Notes: generated by a model from the sequence alone, not told the origin. Positions 43,530-53,498 are shown, counted from the first letter of the stretch. The stretch: DNA of 64,000 nt from Tenacibaculum holothuriorum (GCF_002120225.1 NZ_LAPZ01000002.1:310001-374000), one strand, 5' to 3'. Translations and numbers: made by a program.

Positions 43530-44951
43530 ATGAAAACAAATAAAACAATAACAAGTCTGGTATTTCTATTCTTTTTAATAGGAATTAACACAAGTGGTCA
43601 AGCACAATTTTGGAAAAAACTAACTAAAAAAGTTCAAAAAAAAATAGAACAAAAAGTAGAAAACAAAATTGATAAAGAAACCGACAAAACAATTGATAAT
43701 GCTTTAGAAGGAAATAACGAAAAAGAAAAAACCGTAGAAAAAAAACCTCAACAACAAAACACAGTTACTAACGAAAACTTTAAAAGTAAAGGAGTCGCTT
43801 CTATAAACCATTCGAATGAATTCGGAATGGTAAACATTAACGAAATTGATAAAGTTACCGTTACAAAACAAGGAAATACCTATCGCATATATGGTAATTG
43901 GATTACTACAGGAATAGATGTTTTTGATGGATTTTCTATTGAACTTAAAAATGTAGAAAACACAAAACAGCTAAATTCTAAAACCTTTAAAATTCCTGAA
44001 GAAGCGACACTCCATTTAGGGTATGAATCTCAGCCAAAAGGAAGTTATGAAGGTGAATCATCTGGCAAAGGTCAAAGTTATGATTTAAAAAACGGAAGTA
44101 TTTCTGTAAACTTTCAAAAGGATAAAAACTTCAGCTTCAACTTTAATGGAAATGCCGATTTAACTGTAGGATACCGAAAGGTTAAAAACCAAGATTATGA
44201 AGAACCTATAAAACAAAATGCACAGGTTTCTGGTAATGGAAACATAAATAATCCAATATTTAAAATTGAAAAAAGTTTTAATACTTCTAATAAAACTAAA
44301 AACAAGGAAGTTTCTGATGCTGAGATTGAAAAAATGATGCAAAAGGCTTCTCCAACAGTTAATATTCCTAGCTCATTTTCATTCAATAAAAGTATTGAAT
44401 TAGAAATTACAGATAATGCTGGAAAAAAGTTTCCTATTGAATTTTTATTAGGTAAATATCCCGATATCTACGGAATGTTGGTTGCTACTAAAGAAATGAA
44501 AGGGCAAGGAAAAGTTACTATGGTAATGACACCAAAATCATCTACTATGTTTATGAACATAGCTGGTATGAAGATGAAAAAAACTACTTCGTTAGATCAA
44601 ATAGGGCAACAATTTAAAGGATCTCAAAACATTCCCGATGCAAGTGATTATTCTTACAAAAAAACAGGTGCTACCAAAACAATTCTAGGTTATACATGTC
44701 ATGAATATAAAGTAACCTACAATCATGAAGGAAATAAAGGAACTGCAAGCCTATGGATTTCTAAAAAGTTTCCAATTCAAAATAAAGAATTACCAATGTT
44801 GGGTATGAAAATGAACAATCCGTACTTCTCTGGTTTTGTTTTAGAAATTAATTCAACTCATCAAGGTGAAAACTACAACATAAAAGTTACCAATATTTCT
44901 AATAAAAATGTAACAATTAACACTAAGGATTATAGAAACATGGGGTTCTAA
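43530..44951 (+). CDS. Secreted protein with DUF4412-like C-terminal domain
   Basis: 473 residues. Signal peptide (ending SGQAQ), then a basic amphipathic stretch (FWKKLTKKVQKKIEQKVENK) and a low-complexity linker. A beta domain follows at about 95-250, and the C-terminal part (about 290-470) resembles DUF4412: MVMTPKSSTMFMNIAGM, TILGYTCHEYKVTY and ASLWISKKFP. It is the first gene of a likely four-gene plus-strand unit (to 50063) under candidate site A. The role is unknown, probably in the envelope. Confidence 0.75.
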   Translation: MKTNKTITSLVFLFFLIGINTSGQAQFWKKLTKKVQKKIEQKVENKIDKETDKTIDNALEGNNEKEKTVEKKPQQQNTVTNENFKSKGVASINHSNEFGMVNINEIDKVTVTKQGNTYRIYGNWITTGIDVFDGFSIELKNVENTKQLNSKTFKIPEEATLHLGYESQPKGSYEGESSGKGQSYDLKNGSISVNFQKDKNFSFNFNGNADLTVGYRKVKNQDYEEPIKQNAQVSGNGNINNPIFKIEKSFNTSNKTKNKEVSDAEIEKMMQKASPTVNIPSSFSFNKSIELEITDNAGKKFPIEFLLGKYPDIYGMLVATKEMKGQGKVTMVMTPKSSTMFMNIAGMKMKKTTSLDQIGQQFKGSQNIPDASDYSYKKTGATKTILGYTCHEYKVTYNHEGNKGTASLWISKKFPIQNKELPMLGMKMNNPYFSGFVLEINSTHQGENYNIKVTNISNKNVTINTKDYRNMGF

Positions 44952-44979
44952 ACCTGCAATCATTTTTAAAATAAAAATT

Positions 44980-45570
44980 ATGAAATCAATATTCAAAATA
45001 ACCGTTTTGTGTTGTTTATCTGTACTTTTTGTGTCTTGTTTTGGCGATAAAAAAACAGCTATTGGCACAGACTTTAACGATACTTCTTTTGTAAATAAAA
45101 GCTTCAAAAACAATAAAGTCAATTTTTCGAATTTAAATAACAGCTGTCAATTTGTATCTAAAAATCAAATTGCAAAGCTCTACAATGTCACTGAAGATAA
45201 AGTACAAATTATAGGAAATGAATTATCTAAATCTTGTACAATTCGCGTATTAATTTCTGATAATAATTTCGACTTTTTAACTGGCGCTATTTCTTTTTAT
45301 AAAACTCCAGATAAACTAGATGACGGAAGTACTTGGGTAGATTCTTGGCAGCTAAAAAAAGGACTATCTAAAAGTTCTGTTTGGATAAAAAACATGGGGA
45401 AAGCTGCATTATACAACGCTAAAAAAAGAACGCTCTTTATTAAGTTTAACAACTACACTATGGAACTTATAGCTCCTGGTTCTGACTTCAACCAAATAGA
45501 AAAAGCTAAAAAAAGAGATTACAAAACTATTGCCTTAACCTTAGCTAAAAACACACCACTTTTAAACTAA
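44980..45570 (+). CDS. Lipoprotein of unknown function
   Basis: 196 residues with a lipoprotein signal (MKSIFKITVLCCLSVLFVSC). The mature part contains NSCQFVSKNQIAKLYNV and SKSCTIRVLI with two Cys that may pair, and a WKK/WIKNMGKAALYN segment. No family is recognised. It lies 28 bp after the DUF4412-like gene and 5 bp before the next gene, so it is within one operon. Confidence 0.75.
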   Translation: MKSIFKITVLCCLSVLFVSCFGDKKTAIGTDFNDTSFVNKSFKNNKVNFSNLNNSCQFVSKNQIAKLYNVTEDKVQIIGNELSKSCTIRVLISDNNFDFLTGAISFYKTPDKLDDGSTWVDSWQLKKGLSKSSVWIKNMGKAALYNAKKRTLFIKFNNYTMELIAPGSDFNQIEKAKKRDYKTIALTLAKNTPLLN

Positions 45571-45575
45571 ACATC

Positions 45576-46133
45576 ATGAAAAAATACGCTTTAATTATAA
45601 TCCTATCCTGTCTAAACCTTACGTTGTTTGGGCAACAAAAAAAATACTTTTTAGAAATTACTTTTTATGATGGAGACTTTAAAGGAACACATGTTTTCTA
45701 TCCTGAAAAAGGTAATTATATGAGTCAGATAAACCTAGAATATTTCGAAGGAACTAGCAATTTAAATGCGTCAAAATTGATTGCCGATAACGGAATGCAA
45801 ATTCATTATATAAACCGTCATTTTAAAGGTGAAGCGACTCTAGGAAAACACAATGCAAAAAAATACACTTCTGGTTGTGGTAGTTTTAATTTTATTGATA
45901 TAAAAAACAATCAACCATATAAAAAAATTGATGGTGATTTTTCAGGATGTACCTCAACTACCATAACCAAAGTTAGCAACTGGAAAAAAGGAATTGTAAA
46001 AAACAAACGTACTGTTTCTGGAAATTTCACTGACACTGTAACTTTTAAATACAGAATGGATAATGGAAGTAAAAAAACCATAAACACTAAGGTTAGCGTA
46101 AAATTTAAAGCACGAGAATCAAGACGATTTTAA
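45576..46133 (+). CDS. Secreted protein of unknown function
   Basis: 185 residues. Signal peptide (ending TLFGQ), then a small beta-rich mature domain with GTHVFYPEKGNYMSQINLEYFEGTSNL and two Cys (TSGCGSFNF, FSGCTSTTI) that may form a disulfide. The tail is basic (KVSVKFKARESRRF). No family is recognised. It lies 12 bp before the large T9SS protein gene. Confidence 0.7.
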   Translation: MKKYALIIILSCLNLTLFGQQKKYFLEITFYDGDFKGTHVFYPEKGNYMSQINLEYFEGTSNLNASKLIADNGMQIHYINRHFKGEATLGKHNAKKYTSGCGSFNFIDIKNNQPYKKIDGDFSGCTSTTITKVSNWKKGIVKNKRTVSGNFTDTVTFKYRMDNGSKKTINTKVSVKFKARESRRF

Positions 46134-46145
46134 ATAATAGAAATT

Positions 46146-49100
46146 ATGAAAACAAAAATATTTTTATGGCTCTTAGTTATATCTTTTGCTGTAAATGCCC
46201 AAATAGATAATACTCAAACATGGGAGCTTTTTTATCCAGGAGTTAAACTAACATATCACATTAATGCCTGCGCTAATAACGAACCCGAACCTAATACAAA
46301 TGAATACTTTTGGTGCGATGGCCCAGATAGAGTTGTTGTAGAAAGTTTTGGTCTTACTCATGGAAACGTAATCGCATCACACGAATTTAAATTCAATAAT
46401 GAAGATTATGTTGTTTTTACCACCACTAAAGGGATTTCAATTTACAATAACACACATAAAAAATGGAGAAATCTTCCTTTTGTTGCTTTTCAAGGAGATA
46501 ATGTAGTTACTCAGTTTTTTGGTGCAATAGACGACGGAAGTGGAAATATTATTTTCCACGGAGCAAACAAAGGAACCTTTAAATACGATTTAACTGAAAA
46601 CAAAATTACCCAGATAAGTAATAAAAATAATGCTTTTGAAAAATTCAAAAAGAATGAAAATGAAGGTAATTTTCAAAATAGTATTTGGGCTATAGCACAT
46701 GAAGGAAGTATTTTAATGAAATATCATAATAATGTTTATACCGAATATAATATCTCGTCTGGAAATAAAATAAAAGGAATAGACATTGCTTCTGATGATA
46801 AAGTTTATTTAGCAGTAGATAATGAAGGTGTTGTTGTTTTTAATCCTTCAAACAATACTACAACTACAATTTCTGAAGCAGAAGGTTTACCTTCTAAATT
46901 CTTACAAGATTTAGATTTTGATTCAAACGGTAATTTATGGATTGCCTACAGAGGTAATAATAACTCAGAAATTGGTGTTGCTAAATGGGATATTGACAAT
47001 AACACTTTTGAAAAGTTTGAACGTCAAATTGGTAATACCAAAATTCGCTTTAACCGTGTAGAAGCAGTAAATAACGAAATATGGTTAACATCAAATGTAA
47101 GTACTAACAACTTAGCAGGAGTACATGTATTAACATTAGACAGTAGTAATAATCCTAACTGGAAGCATTATGATGAAGCTTTTTTTCAAGAAAAAGGTTT
47201 TATACAACATTTTTTTAACTACGGAATTCATAGAGGCATCTACGATTTCTCTTCATACAAAAATAAGCTTTATATGTCTACGACTGGTAATGGAACCATA
47301 ACTTATGAGAATGGAAAATGGAATCATTTTAATTCATTAAAAAACAATATTCCTACAGGAAACCAAAGAAAAATAGGATACTTAAAACAAGATAAAACAG
47401 GTGGTGTTGTATTTAATACTCACACAACAAATAATGCTGGAAAAGATCTTTTAGTAATATCGAAGCTTAAAAATGGAGTTATAGAGAATTATCCTTTAGG
47501 TAAGGGAGTGTTTCCTGTAACAGTATTTATAGAAGATGGTCAGGTAGATGAAAATGGAAAAATATATGGTCAATACCTTATTAATAAAAACGGCAGTTCA
47601 TCAAATGAGTTTTCTGTTTTAAACTACCCTTCTTTCAATAATTTACTAGAAGGGTACTCTCTTAATTTAACTGATAGATATGCTGTAGAAGGATTTAATA
47701 AATGGTATTTTGATAAAAATAAAGGCGGTCGATTAACGAATTTAGATACAAAAGCTACCTATACTTCAAACAACTCTAATTTTAATTTTAAAACAACATC
47801 TTTATCATACTTAACAGAATCTAGAGATGAACGTATTTGGTCTATTTCATCTCATGGAATACAGTGGTATGACCCTATAAGTGATACTAAAGGAGAGTTT
47901 ACACTTGATAATTTAAACTTAAACAATCATTCAGAAATTGGCTTAATACATAAATTACTCTTTGGTGTAAATGCTAATGAAATGTGGTTAATTGGTAGAG
48001 ATGGTGTTATCTTTATTAAAGATAATGCAGAGGTTCATAAACTATTAAAAGCGGATTATACTACATTAAACTATATTCGTGATGCGAAAGTAGATGCTAA
48101 TAATAATCTTTACACTATTAGTTCTACAGGGATTTTGAAAATTTCTAACGTCGCTAATTCATCACCTACTATTAAAGAATTTAAGCACACAAATGTTGAA
48201 GGCCCAGAAATTATCAATTTTACAAAAATTACGATTGATAATGATGGAAACAAATGGCTTACTTCTAATAGTGCTTTACCTAAATTATTAAAATTTAAAG
48301 AAGTTAACGATGCTGCTGGTGTAGTAAATGGAGCTCAAACAAGTAATTTACGAGGAAAAGTATCAGGAAAAGTATTTGCCGACATTAATGAAAATGGAGT
48401 TTTCGATGCTAACACAGATACGCCCGTTTCAAATCAAGCTTTAAACGTCCAAAATGGAAACTCTTCATTTATTGTCTATACAGATAGCCAAGGATTTTAT
48501 TCTTTTCCTGTATACGTTGCCAACCAAACTTATAAAATGGCAATAACTTCTACCGATGGCTTTTCATATTCTTCAAAAAGAATTTATAAAACTGATGTTG
48601 GTAATTTAGACCAAGACTATTCTAACATTAATATTCCATTAGTTATTGAAGATACCAAGAGTTTATACATTAAAGGTTCTCCTAAAGAAGGAGCTTGGGG
48701 TTTTACACGAGACGGTTTTGAAAATCGCTTTGTTTCTGCTATCGCTAATACCTCTAGTACTAAAACTTTTAACAATGTAAAACTAAGATATCAATTTATA
48801 AATACGAATTCAAACGCTACAAATTATAGTATTAACGACGTATCTTCTATTATTATTCACAAATTAAAAAACAACTCGAATAGCCATATTATTAATAAAG
48901 TTGCTATTAGTCCTGGTAGAAAACAATTATGGAATGTTAATTTAACTGACAATCAATACACAAAAACAACTGATAATTCACCGACTTTTACCGAAACGAA
49001 TAACGAAAGAACCAAAACGTTAGAAATTGAATTAGGTAATATAAATCCATACGAAACATTTATTGTAGAAATTTTAACTACAGTATTTGACCCAACTGCT

Positions 49101-50063
49101 ATTGGAGATGATATTCAATACGGACCAACAGCAATTTCTTCTTCTAATTGGGAAAATGCCACAAGTGGAAAAAATCAAAATTCTCAAAATAATTGGATAG
49201 ATACTACTCCAGAAAGTACAGATACTAGAGCAGGAAGAAACGAAGATTTTTCACCTTATATAGAACCAGACGATGTATATCAAGATGAAGATGATGTGTA
49301 TAGAGAACCTGATGAAGTTTATAGTGATTCACCATATTTTACACCCGTTTTTAGTTCTTACGACCCAAATGATAAATTAGTTACACCTGGTGTGCCAGAT
49401 AAATTAAACGAAGTAGATATTGATAAAAAATGGCTTACCTATACCGTAAGATTTCAAAATAATGGAAATTTCTCAGCAAAGGATATTTATGTATTAGATA
49501 CTATTGATAATGATTTAGATAAAAATTCTTTTCAATTTATAGAAAGTAGTCACAACCTTAAAATATCAGAAGTAGGTAATGAAACCAAGAGTATAAAAAA
49601 ATTCTTTTTTGAGAATATATTTTTACCAGACAGTTTATCTAATCCCGATGGAAGCCAAGGCTATTTTAAATATAAGATAAAAGCAAAAAAAGATATTCCT
49701 GAAAACACAATTGTTGAAAACACAGCATATATCTATTTTGATCAAAATCCTCCAATAATTACGAATACAATACAGAATAAGTTTAGAACTCCTGCCACTG
49801 CATCAACAAATCAAGTTACATTAAAAGAGCAAACTTTTCTGTATCCAAACCCTGCAAAAGATTTGGTGAAGATTCAATTAAAAAATAATGAGGTAATTGA
49901 AGACGCTACTTTGTATAACCTTATGGGACAACTAATCTATCGGAAAAAAGAAAACCAAAATCAGCTAATAGAAATCCCCCTCCATCAATTTTTATCAGGA
50001 ATTTACTTGGTAAAAGTTAAAGCCGAAAACAAAATTTATACTCAAAAACTAATAGTTGAATAA
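46146..50063 (+). CDS. T9SS-sorted beta-propeller surface protein
   Basis: 1305 residues. Signal peptide (1-18). An N-terminal region of about 700 residues has repeats of the two-component-regulator-propeller type (GLPSKFLQDLDFDSNGNLWIAY and DNDGNKWLTSNS). An SdrD-B-like domain follows (about 735-820, GKVFADINENGVFDANTDTPV). An acidic linker (about 1035-1070) leads to a DUF7619-like domain (YDPNDKLVTPG, YTVRFQNNGNFSAKDIYVLD, AYIYFDQNPPIITNT). The last 75 residues are a type A T9SS sorting domain (YPNPAKDLVKI, LYNLMGQL, FLSGIYLVKV, TQKLIVE). It should be exported through the outer membrane by T9SS and anchored or released. The ligand is unknown. Confidence 0.9.
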   Translation: MKTKIFLWLLVISFAVNAQIDNTQTWELFYPGVKLTYHINACANNEPEPNTNEYFWCDGPDRVVVESFGLTHGNVIASHEFKFNNEDYVVFTTTKGISIYNNTHKKWRNLPFVAFQGDNVVTQFFGAIDDGSGNIIFHGANKGTFKYDLTENKITQISNKNNAFEKFKKNENEGNFQNSIWAIAHEGSILMKYHNNVYTEYNISSGNKIKGIDIASDDKVYLAVDNEGVVVFNPSNNTTTTISEAEGLPSKFLQDLDFDSNGNLWIAYRGNNNSEIGVAKWDIDNNTFEKFERQIGNTKIRFNRVEAVNNEIWLTSNVSTNNLAGVHVLTLDSSNNPNWKHYDEAFFQEKGFIQHFFNYGIHRGIYDFSSYKNKLYMSTTGNGTITYENGKWNHFNSLKNNIPTGNQRKIGYLKQDKTGGVVFNTHTTNNAGKDLLVISKLKNGVIENYPLGKGVFPVTVFIEDGQVDENGKIYGQYLINKNGSSSNEFSVLNYPSFNNLLEGYSLNLTDRYAVEGFNKWYFDKNKGGRLTNLDTKATYTSNNSNFNFKTTSLSYLTESRDERIWSISSHGIQWYDPISDTKGEFTLDNLNLNNHSEIGLIHKLLFGVNANEMWLIGRDGVIFIKDNAEVHKLLKADYTTLNYIRDAKVDANNNLYTISSTGILKISNVANSSPTIKEFKHTNVEGPEIINFTKITIDNDGNKWLTSNSALPKLLKFKEVNDAAGVVNGAQTSNLRGKVSGKVFADINENGVFDANTDTPVSNQALNVQNGNSSFIVYTDSQGFYSFPVYVANQTYKMAITSTDGFSYSSKRIYKTDVGNLDQDYSNINIPLVIEDTKSLYIKGSPKEGAWGFTRDGFENRFVSAIANTSSTKTFNNVKLRYQFINTNSNATNYSINDVSSIIIHKLKNNSNSHIINKVAISPGRKQLWNVNLTDNQYTKTTDNSPTFTETNNERTKTLEIELGNINPYETFIVEILTTVFDPTAIGDDIQYGPTAISSSNWENATSGKNQNSQNNWIDTTPESTDTRAGRNEDFSPYIEPDDVYQDEDDVYREPDEVYSDSPYFTPVFSSYDPNDKLVTPGVPDKLNEVDIDKKWLTYTVRFQNNGNFSAKDIYVLDTIDNDLDKNSFQFIESSHNLKISEVGNETKSIKKFFFENIFLPDSLSNPDGSQGYFKYKIKAKKDIPENTIVENTAYIYFDQNPPIITNTIQNKFRTPATASTNQVTLKEQTFLYPNPAKDLVKIQLKNNEVIEDATLYNLMGQLIYRKKENQNQLIEIPLHQFLSGIYLVKVKAENKIYTQKLIVE

Positions 50064-50099
50064 TAGTAGTTTTTAATTTGTTTTCATTTATTCAATGAT

Positions 50100-50128
50100 A
50101 GCCTCACAAAAAAGTGAGGCTTTTTTTA
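50100..50128 (+). terminator. Terminator after the T9SS protein gene
   Basis: GCCTCAC and GTGAGGC form a stem around AAAAAA, followed by seven T. It closes the 43530-50063 unit, and candidate ECF site B begins 5 bp later. Confidence 0.9.
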
Positions 50129-50132
50129 TTCG

Positions 50133-50170
50133 AAATGTTAACCTTAAAAAATTAAACACACTAACTCATG
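50133..50170 (+). promoter_or_regulatory. Candidate ECF sigma promoter, site B
   Basis: AAATGTTAACC (50133-50143), 14 bp, then ACACTAACTCATG (50158-50170), 25 bp before the ATG at 50196. Both blocks and the spacing match site C. Since a terminator lies directly upstream, a promoter is required here for the next gene. Confidence 0.55.
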
Positions 50171-50195
50171 TAATAAAATTATAAACTATAAAAAA

Positions 50196-50675
50196 ATGAA
50201 AAAATTAACATTTACTGTTTTATTCTTAATCCTTAGTGCAACAGCTTTTTCACAAACAAAACTTGGTGCGCAATTAGTGTATGGTACAAATACCGAGTTT
50301 GGTGCTGGTGCCAAAGCTATTTTTAGCATTACAGATAAAATTAACCTATCTCCAAGTATTAATTATTACTTCGGAAAAAGCGCTGCAGGTGTTGCTAGTA
50401 CTTCTTTCTTTGAAGTTAATGCTGATGCACATTACTCTTTTGAAAGTGACGATAAGTTAACCTTTTATCCACTTGTAGGATTAAACTATACCCGTTCAAA
50501 AGCATCAGTATCTGTTCTTGGTGTAAGTGCTTCAACTTCATCTTTTGGTGTAAATCTTGGTGGCGGATTAAACTATGATTTGTCCTCTTCTATCACTGGT
50601 TTAATAGAAGCTAAATATGTACTGGGTAATTTAGACCAGGCAGTATTTACTGCAGGTGTTCTTTTCAACTTATAA
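50196..50675 (+). CDS. Small outer-membrane beta-barrel protein
   Basis: 159 residues. Signal peptide (ending TAFSQ) followed by alternating beta strands of an OmpA/OmpW-like 8-stranded barrel (KTKLGAQLVYGTNTEFGAGAK, NLSPSINYYFG, and LEAKYVLGNLDQAVFTAGVLFNL), ending in an aromatic-rich C-terminal strand. No periplasmic domain. It is co-directional with the next lipoprotein gene (24 bp) and stands under candidate site B. Confidence 0.85.
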   Translation: MKKLTFTVLFLILSATAFSQTKLGAQLVYGTNTEFGAGAKAIFSITDKINLSPSINYYFGKSAAGVASTSFFEVNADAHYSFESDDKLTFYPLVGLNYTRSKASVSVLGVSASTSSFGVNLGGGLNYDLSSSITGLIEAKYVLGNLDQAVFTAGVLFNL

Positions 50676-50699
50676 TCTAATTCTAAATAAAAACAAATT

Positions 50700-51416
50700 A
50701 TGAAAACATTAAACAAACTATCGTACTTATTAATTTTAGTAATCAGCTTTTCATTAATTTCTTGTGGAGGGAATGATGAAAACGTACAAGAAGAAGAGCA
50801 ACTTTCATCAGTAGTAATGAAAGATTTTAAAGAAAAAGTTAGTGCAATGCAGCTTCCTTCAACAATGCAAAATTCAAGCAATCAATATGCCCAACAAGCT
50901 AATGCTCAATTTAACGCTGTAAAAGGATTGTCTCAAGGCTATATAACTTTATTAACAATACCTGCAACAGCAACTTCTAGCTCAGTAAACGATAATTTAC
51001 AAGCTAAAAGTGCTAGTAACTCAAAAACCTATACTTGGACAGCTAATGGTGTAACAATAAAATATATTATTTCTGAATCTTCAGATAGATATACTTTTAG
51101 TTATACTACAACATACAATGGTACAAGTACAAAACTAATGGACGGATATCAGTTAAAAAACGGGAGTTATGCTGAAGCAAAATTATACGATAACAATACT
51201 GTAGTTGGTACTCTTAAATGGTGGGTGAATGGTGACGTTGCTAAAATTGAAATTAACAGTGACAACATCAAACTTGTTTTAGAAACCAACACCAAAAACA
51301 AATCAGGATTTATTAAAGTATACGAATATTCTAACTTAGTTGAAGAATTTATATGGAACACTGACGGAAGTGGAACGTATAAGAATTACAACACCAATGA
51401 AACACATTCTTGGTAA
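50700..51416 (+). CDS. Lipoprotein of unknown function
   Basis: 238 residues. A lipoprotein signal ends at SLISC followed by GGNDENVQEEE. The mature domain is beta-rich and asparagine/threonine-rich with YTWTANGVTIKYIISESSDRYTFSY and a C-terminal NTDGSGTYKNYNTNETHSW. It looks like a lipocalin-like or repeated-strand domain, but I recognise no family. It is last in a two-gene unit with the beta-barrel gene and closed by the terminator at 51436-51471. Confidence 0.72.
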   Translation: MKTLNKLSYLLILVISFSLISCGGNDENVQEEEQLSSVVMKDFKEKVSAMQLPSTMQNSSNQYAQQANAQFNAVKGLSQGYITLLTIPATATSSSVNDNLQAKSASNSKTYTWTANGVTIKYIISESSDRYTFSYTTTYNGTSTKLMDGYQLKNGSYAEAKLYDNNTVVGTLKWWVNGDVAKIEINSDNIKLVLETNTKNKSGFIKVYEYSNLVEEFIWNTDGSGTYKNYNTNETHSW

Positions 51417-51435
51417 ACTTTATTAAAACATCACA

Positions 51436-51471
51436 TAAAAAAACCTAACCGAAATGGTTAGGTTTTCTTTT
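51436..51471. terminator. Bidirectional terminator before pepP
   Basis: AAAAAAACCTAACC and GGTTAGGTTTT form a hairpin with T-rich flanks. It serves the lipoprotein gene and the convergent aminopeptidase gene. Confidence 0.85.
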
Positions 51472-52763
51472 TATTTATTCATTAGGTCTTCTATCTCATC
51501 AACTTCAATAGGTATGTTACGCATTAAGTTAAACGGCTCTCCTTTTTCTTGAATTACCACATCATCTTCTAAACGAATTCCAAAACCTTCGTCTGGCAAA
51601 TAGATCCCTGGTTCAACAGTAAACACCATGTTTTTTTGCATTGGTTCATGAAGTAAACCATAATCATGCGTATCTAAACCAATATGGTGAGAAGTACCAT
51701 GCATAAAATACTTTTTATATGCTGGCCAATTAGGATCTTCGTTTTGAACATCAGCTTTATCTAATAAACCTAATCCTAATAATTCTGAAGTCATAATTTT
51801 ACCAACCTCAACATGATAGTCTGCCCAAATAGTTCCAGGTACTAGCATTTTTGTAGCTTCATCTTTCACTTTATTTACAGCATTGTACACTGCTTTTTGT
51901 CTATCAGAAAAACGACCAGAAACTGGTATTGTACGCGTCATATCTGCTGAGTAGTTTGCATACTCTGCACCAACATCCATTAAGATTAACTCACCTTCTT
52001 TACATTGTTGATTGTTTTCAATATAATGTAAAACATTGGCATTATTTCCTGATGCTATAATTGGTGTATAGGCAAATTTCTTAGATCTGTTTCTAATAAA
52101 CTCGTGAATGTATTCTGCTTCAATTTCATATTCCCAAACTCCAGGTTTTACAAAATCTAATACACGTCTAAATCCTTTTTCGGTAATATCACATGCTATT
52201 TGCATTAAATCAATTTCTGCTTGATCTTTTACCGAACGTAAACGTTGTAAAATAGGATTGCTTTTTGCTACCGAATGTGCAGGATATTTATTTAATAACC
52301 ACTTTGTAAAACGTGCTTCTCTAGTTTCAGTTTCAACAGTAGCTCTGTAATGCTCGTTGGTATTTATGTAAACAGTATCTGCCAAAGCCATCATTTCAGC
52401 TAATACTTTTTCTAAGTCTTGTAACCAAAAAACAGTTTTTATACCACTTGTTTCAAATGCTTTTTCTTTGGTTAATTTCTCACCTTCCCAAACAGCAATA
52501 TGTTCATTTGTTTCTCTTAAGAATAATACTTCTCTTAAGTTTTCTTTTGGGCAATCAGGAAAGACAACTAAAATACTTTCTTCTTGGTCTACACCACTTA
52601 AAAAGAAAATATCTCTATGTTGTTCAAAAGGTAAAGTACTATCTGCACTTACCGGATAAATATCGTTTGAATTAAAAACTGCTAAACTATTTGGCTTCAT
52701 TTGCGCCATAAAGTTTTTACGGTTCTTAATAAATAAGTCTTTATTAATAGCGTGGTATTTCAT
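51471..52763 (-). CDS. pepP: Xaa-Pro aminopeptidase (aminopeptidase P)
   Basis: 430 residues, family length. The N-terminal AMP_N domain (about 1-130) is followed by the pita-bread metallopeptidase fold (about 170-425). Metal ligands can be placed in ILMDVGAEYANYSADMTRTIP (two Asp), FMHGTSHHIGLDTHD (His), FTVEPGIYL (Glu) and IRLEDDVVI (Glu). It removes N-terminal residues preceding proline with two Mn2+ ions. No signal peptide, so cytoplasmic. TATTTTTG at 52800-52793 may be the -7 element. Confidence 0.95.
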   Translation of the reverse strand: MKYHAINKDLFIKNRKNFMAQMKPNSLAVFNSNDIYPVSADSTLPFEQHRDIFFLSGVDQEESILVVFPDCPKENLREVLFLRETNEHIAVWEGEKLTKEKAFETSGIKTVFWLQDLEKVLAEMMALADTVYINTNEHYRATVETETREARFTKWLLNKYPAHSVAKSNPILQRLRSVKDQAEIDLMQIACDITEKGFRRVLDFVKPGVWEYEIEAEYIHEFIRNRSKKFAYTPIIASGNNANVLHYIENNQQCKEGELILMDVGAEYANYSADMTRTIPVSGRFSDRQKAVYNAVNKVKDEATKMLVPGTIWADYHVEVGKIMTSELLGLGLLDKADVQNEDPNWPAYKKYFMHGTSHHIGLDTHDYGLLHEPMQKNMVFTVEPGIYLPDEGFGIRLEDDVVIQEKGEPFNLMRNIPIEVDEIEDLMNK

Positions 52764-52835
52764 AATCGTTAATTAAAGTAATATTATTGACTCAAAAATA
52801 CGGAAACAAATTGTGCAAATATTAGCCATTTGGCA

Positions 52836-53417
52836 CTATTTTATTAGCTTTCTAATTCTACTCATATGCCGATTAGAAATTCCTAAAAAAGAAGACAAAT
52901 AATGTAATGGAACTTCTTGAAGTAAATTAGGTTCGTTCTGCAACATCTTTTTGTAACGTTCTTCTGGAGTAAGCGTTAGTAAATCAATTCTATAATTATC
53001 AATTAAAAAAATTTGATTTTCAATTAAGTTAAAATAAAACTGATGAAAGGCTTTATTATTCTTTAACAAGCTTTTAAAATCGTTACTTTTTATTACCCAA
53101 AGCCTACAGCTACTCAATGCTTTAATGTTTTTTCTTGAAGGAATTGTATGTAAAAAGCTTTGCAGAGCAGCAGTACACGAGTTTTTTAATGCCAAATAAG
53201 TAGTTTTCTCATTTCCATCTACGTAAATAGCGTGTTGTAAAATACCTTCTTCTAAAAAACAGAAATAATTACAAACATCGTTTTCTTGTACTAAGAATTC
53301 ATTCTTCTTCAAAGAAAGAAACTCAAAAGAGTTCACAATTTCTGGAATTAAAATTTCTAACGAAGCGGAATCAATTATTTTAGATAAATATTCTGTTAGT
53401 TTTTCATTCGATTTCAT
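52836..53417 (-). CDS. Crp/Fnr family transcriptional regulator
   Basis: 193 residues from ATG 53417; two upstream in-frame TTG codons are less likely. The N-terminal cyclic-nucleotide-binding-like barrel (about 20-130) has QENDVCNYFCFLEEGILQHAIYV. The C-terminus (about 140-193) is short, with VPLHYLSSFLGISNRHMSRIRKLI as helix-turn-helix. It lacks the Cys ligands of FNR and the cAMP-binding RS(A) motif, like many flavobacterial Crp-like proteins that sense unknown signals. It stands alone, divergent from nothing obvious. Confidence 0.9.
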   Translation of the reverse strand: MKSNEKLTEYLSKIIDSASLEILIPEIVNSFEFLSLKKNEFLVQENDVCNYFCFLEEGILQHAIYVDGNEKTTYLALKNSCTAALQSFLHTIPSRKNIKALSSCRLWVIKSNDFKSLLKNNKAFHQFYFNLIENQIFLIDNYRIDLLTLTPEERYKKMLQNEPNLLQEVPLHYLSSFLGISNRHMSRIRKLIK

Positions 53418-53450
53418 TTTCAACAAATCAATTATTTAAAATAAAGGTAT

Positions 53451-53479
53451 AAAAAAAGGATGCTTTTCAGCACCCTTTT
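53451..53479 (-). terminator. Terminator after the glycine-rich membrane protein gene
   Basis: On the minus strand AAAAGGGTGC pairs with GCATCCTTTT (one G-T pair), followed by a T-run. It lies 20 bp after the stop at 53499. Confidence 0.75.
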
Positions 53480-53498
53480 AATGTTTTTACACGAACTT

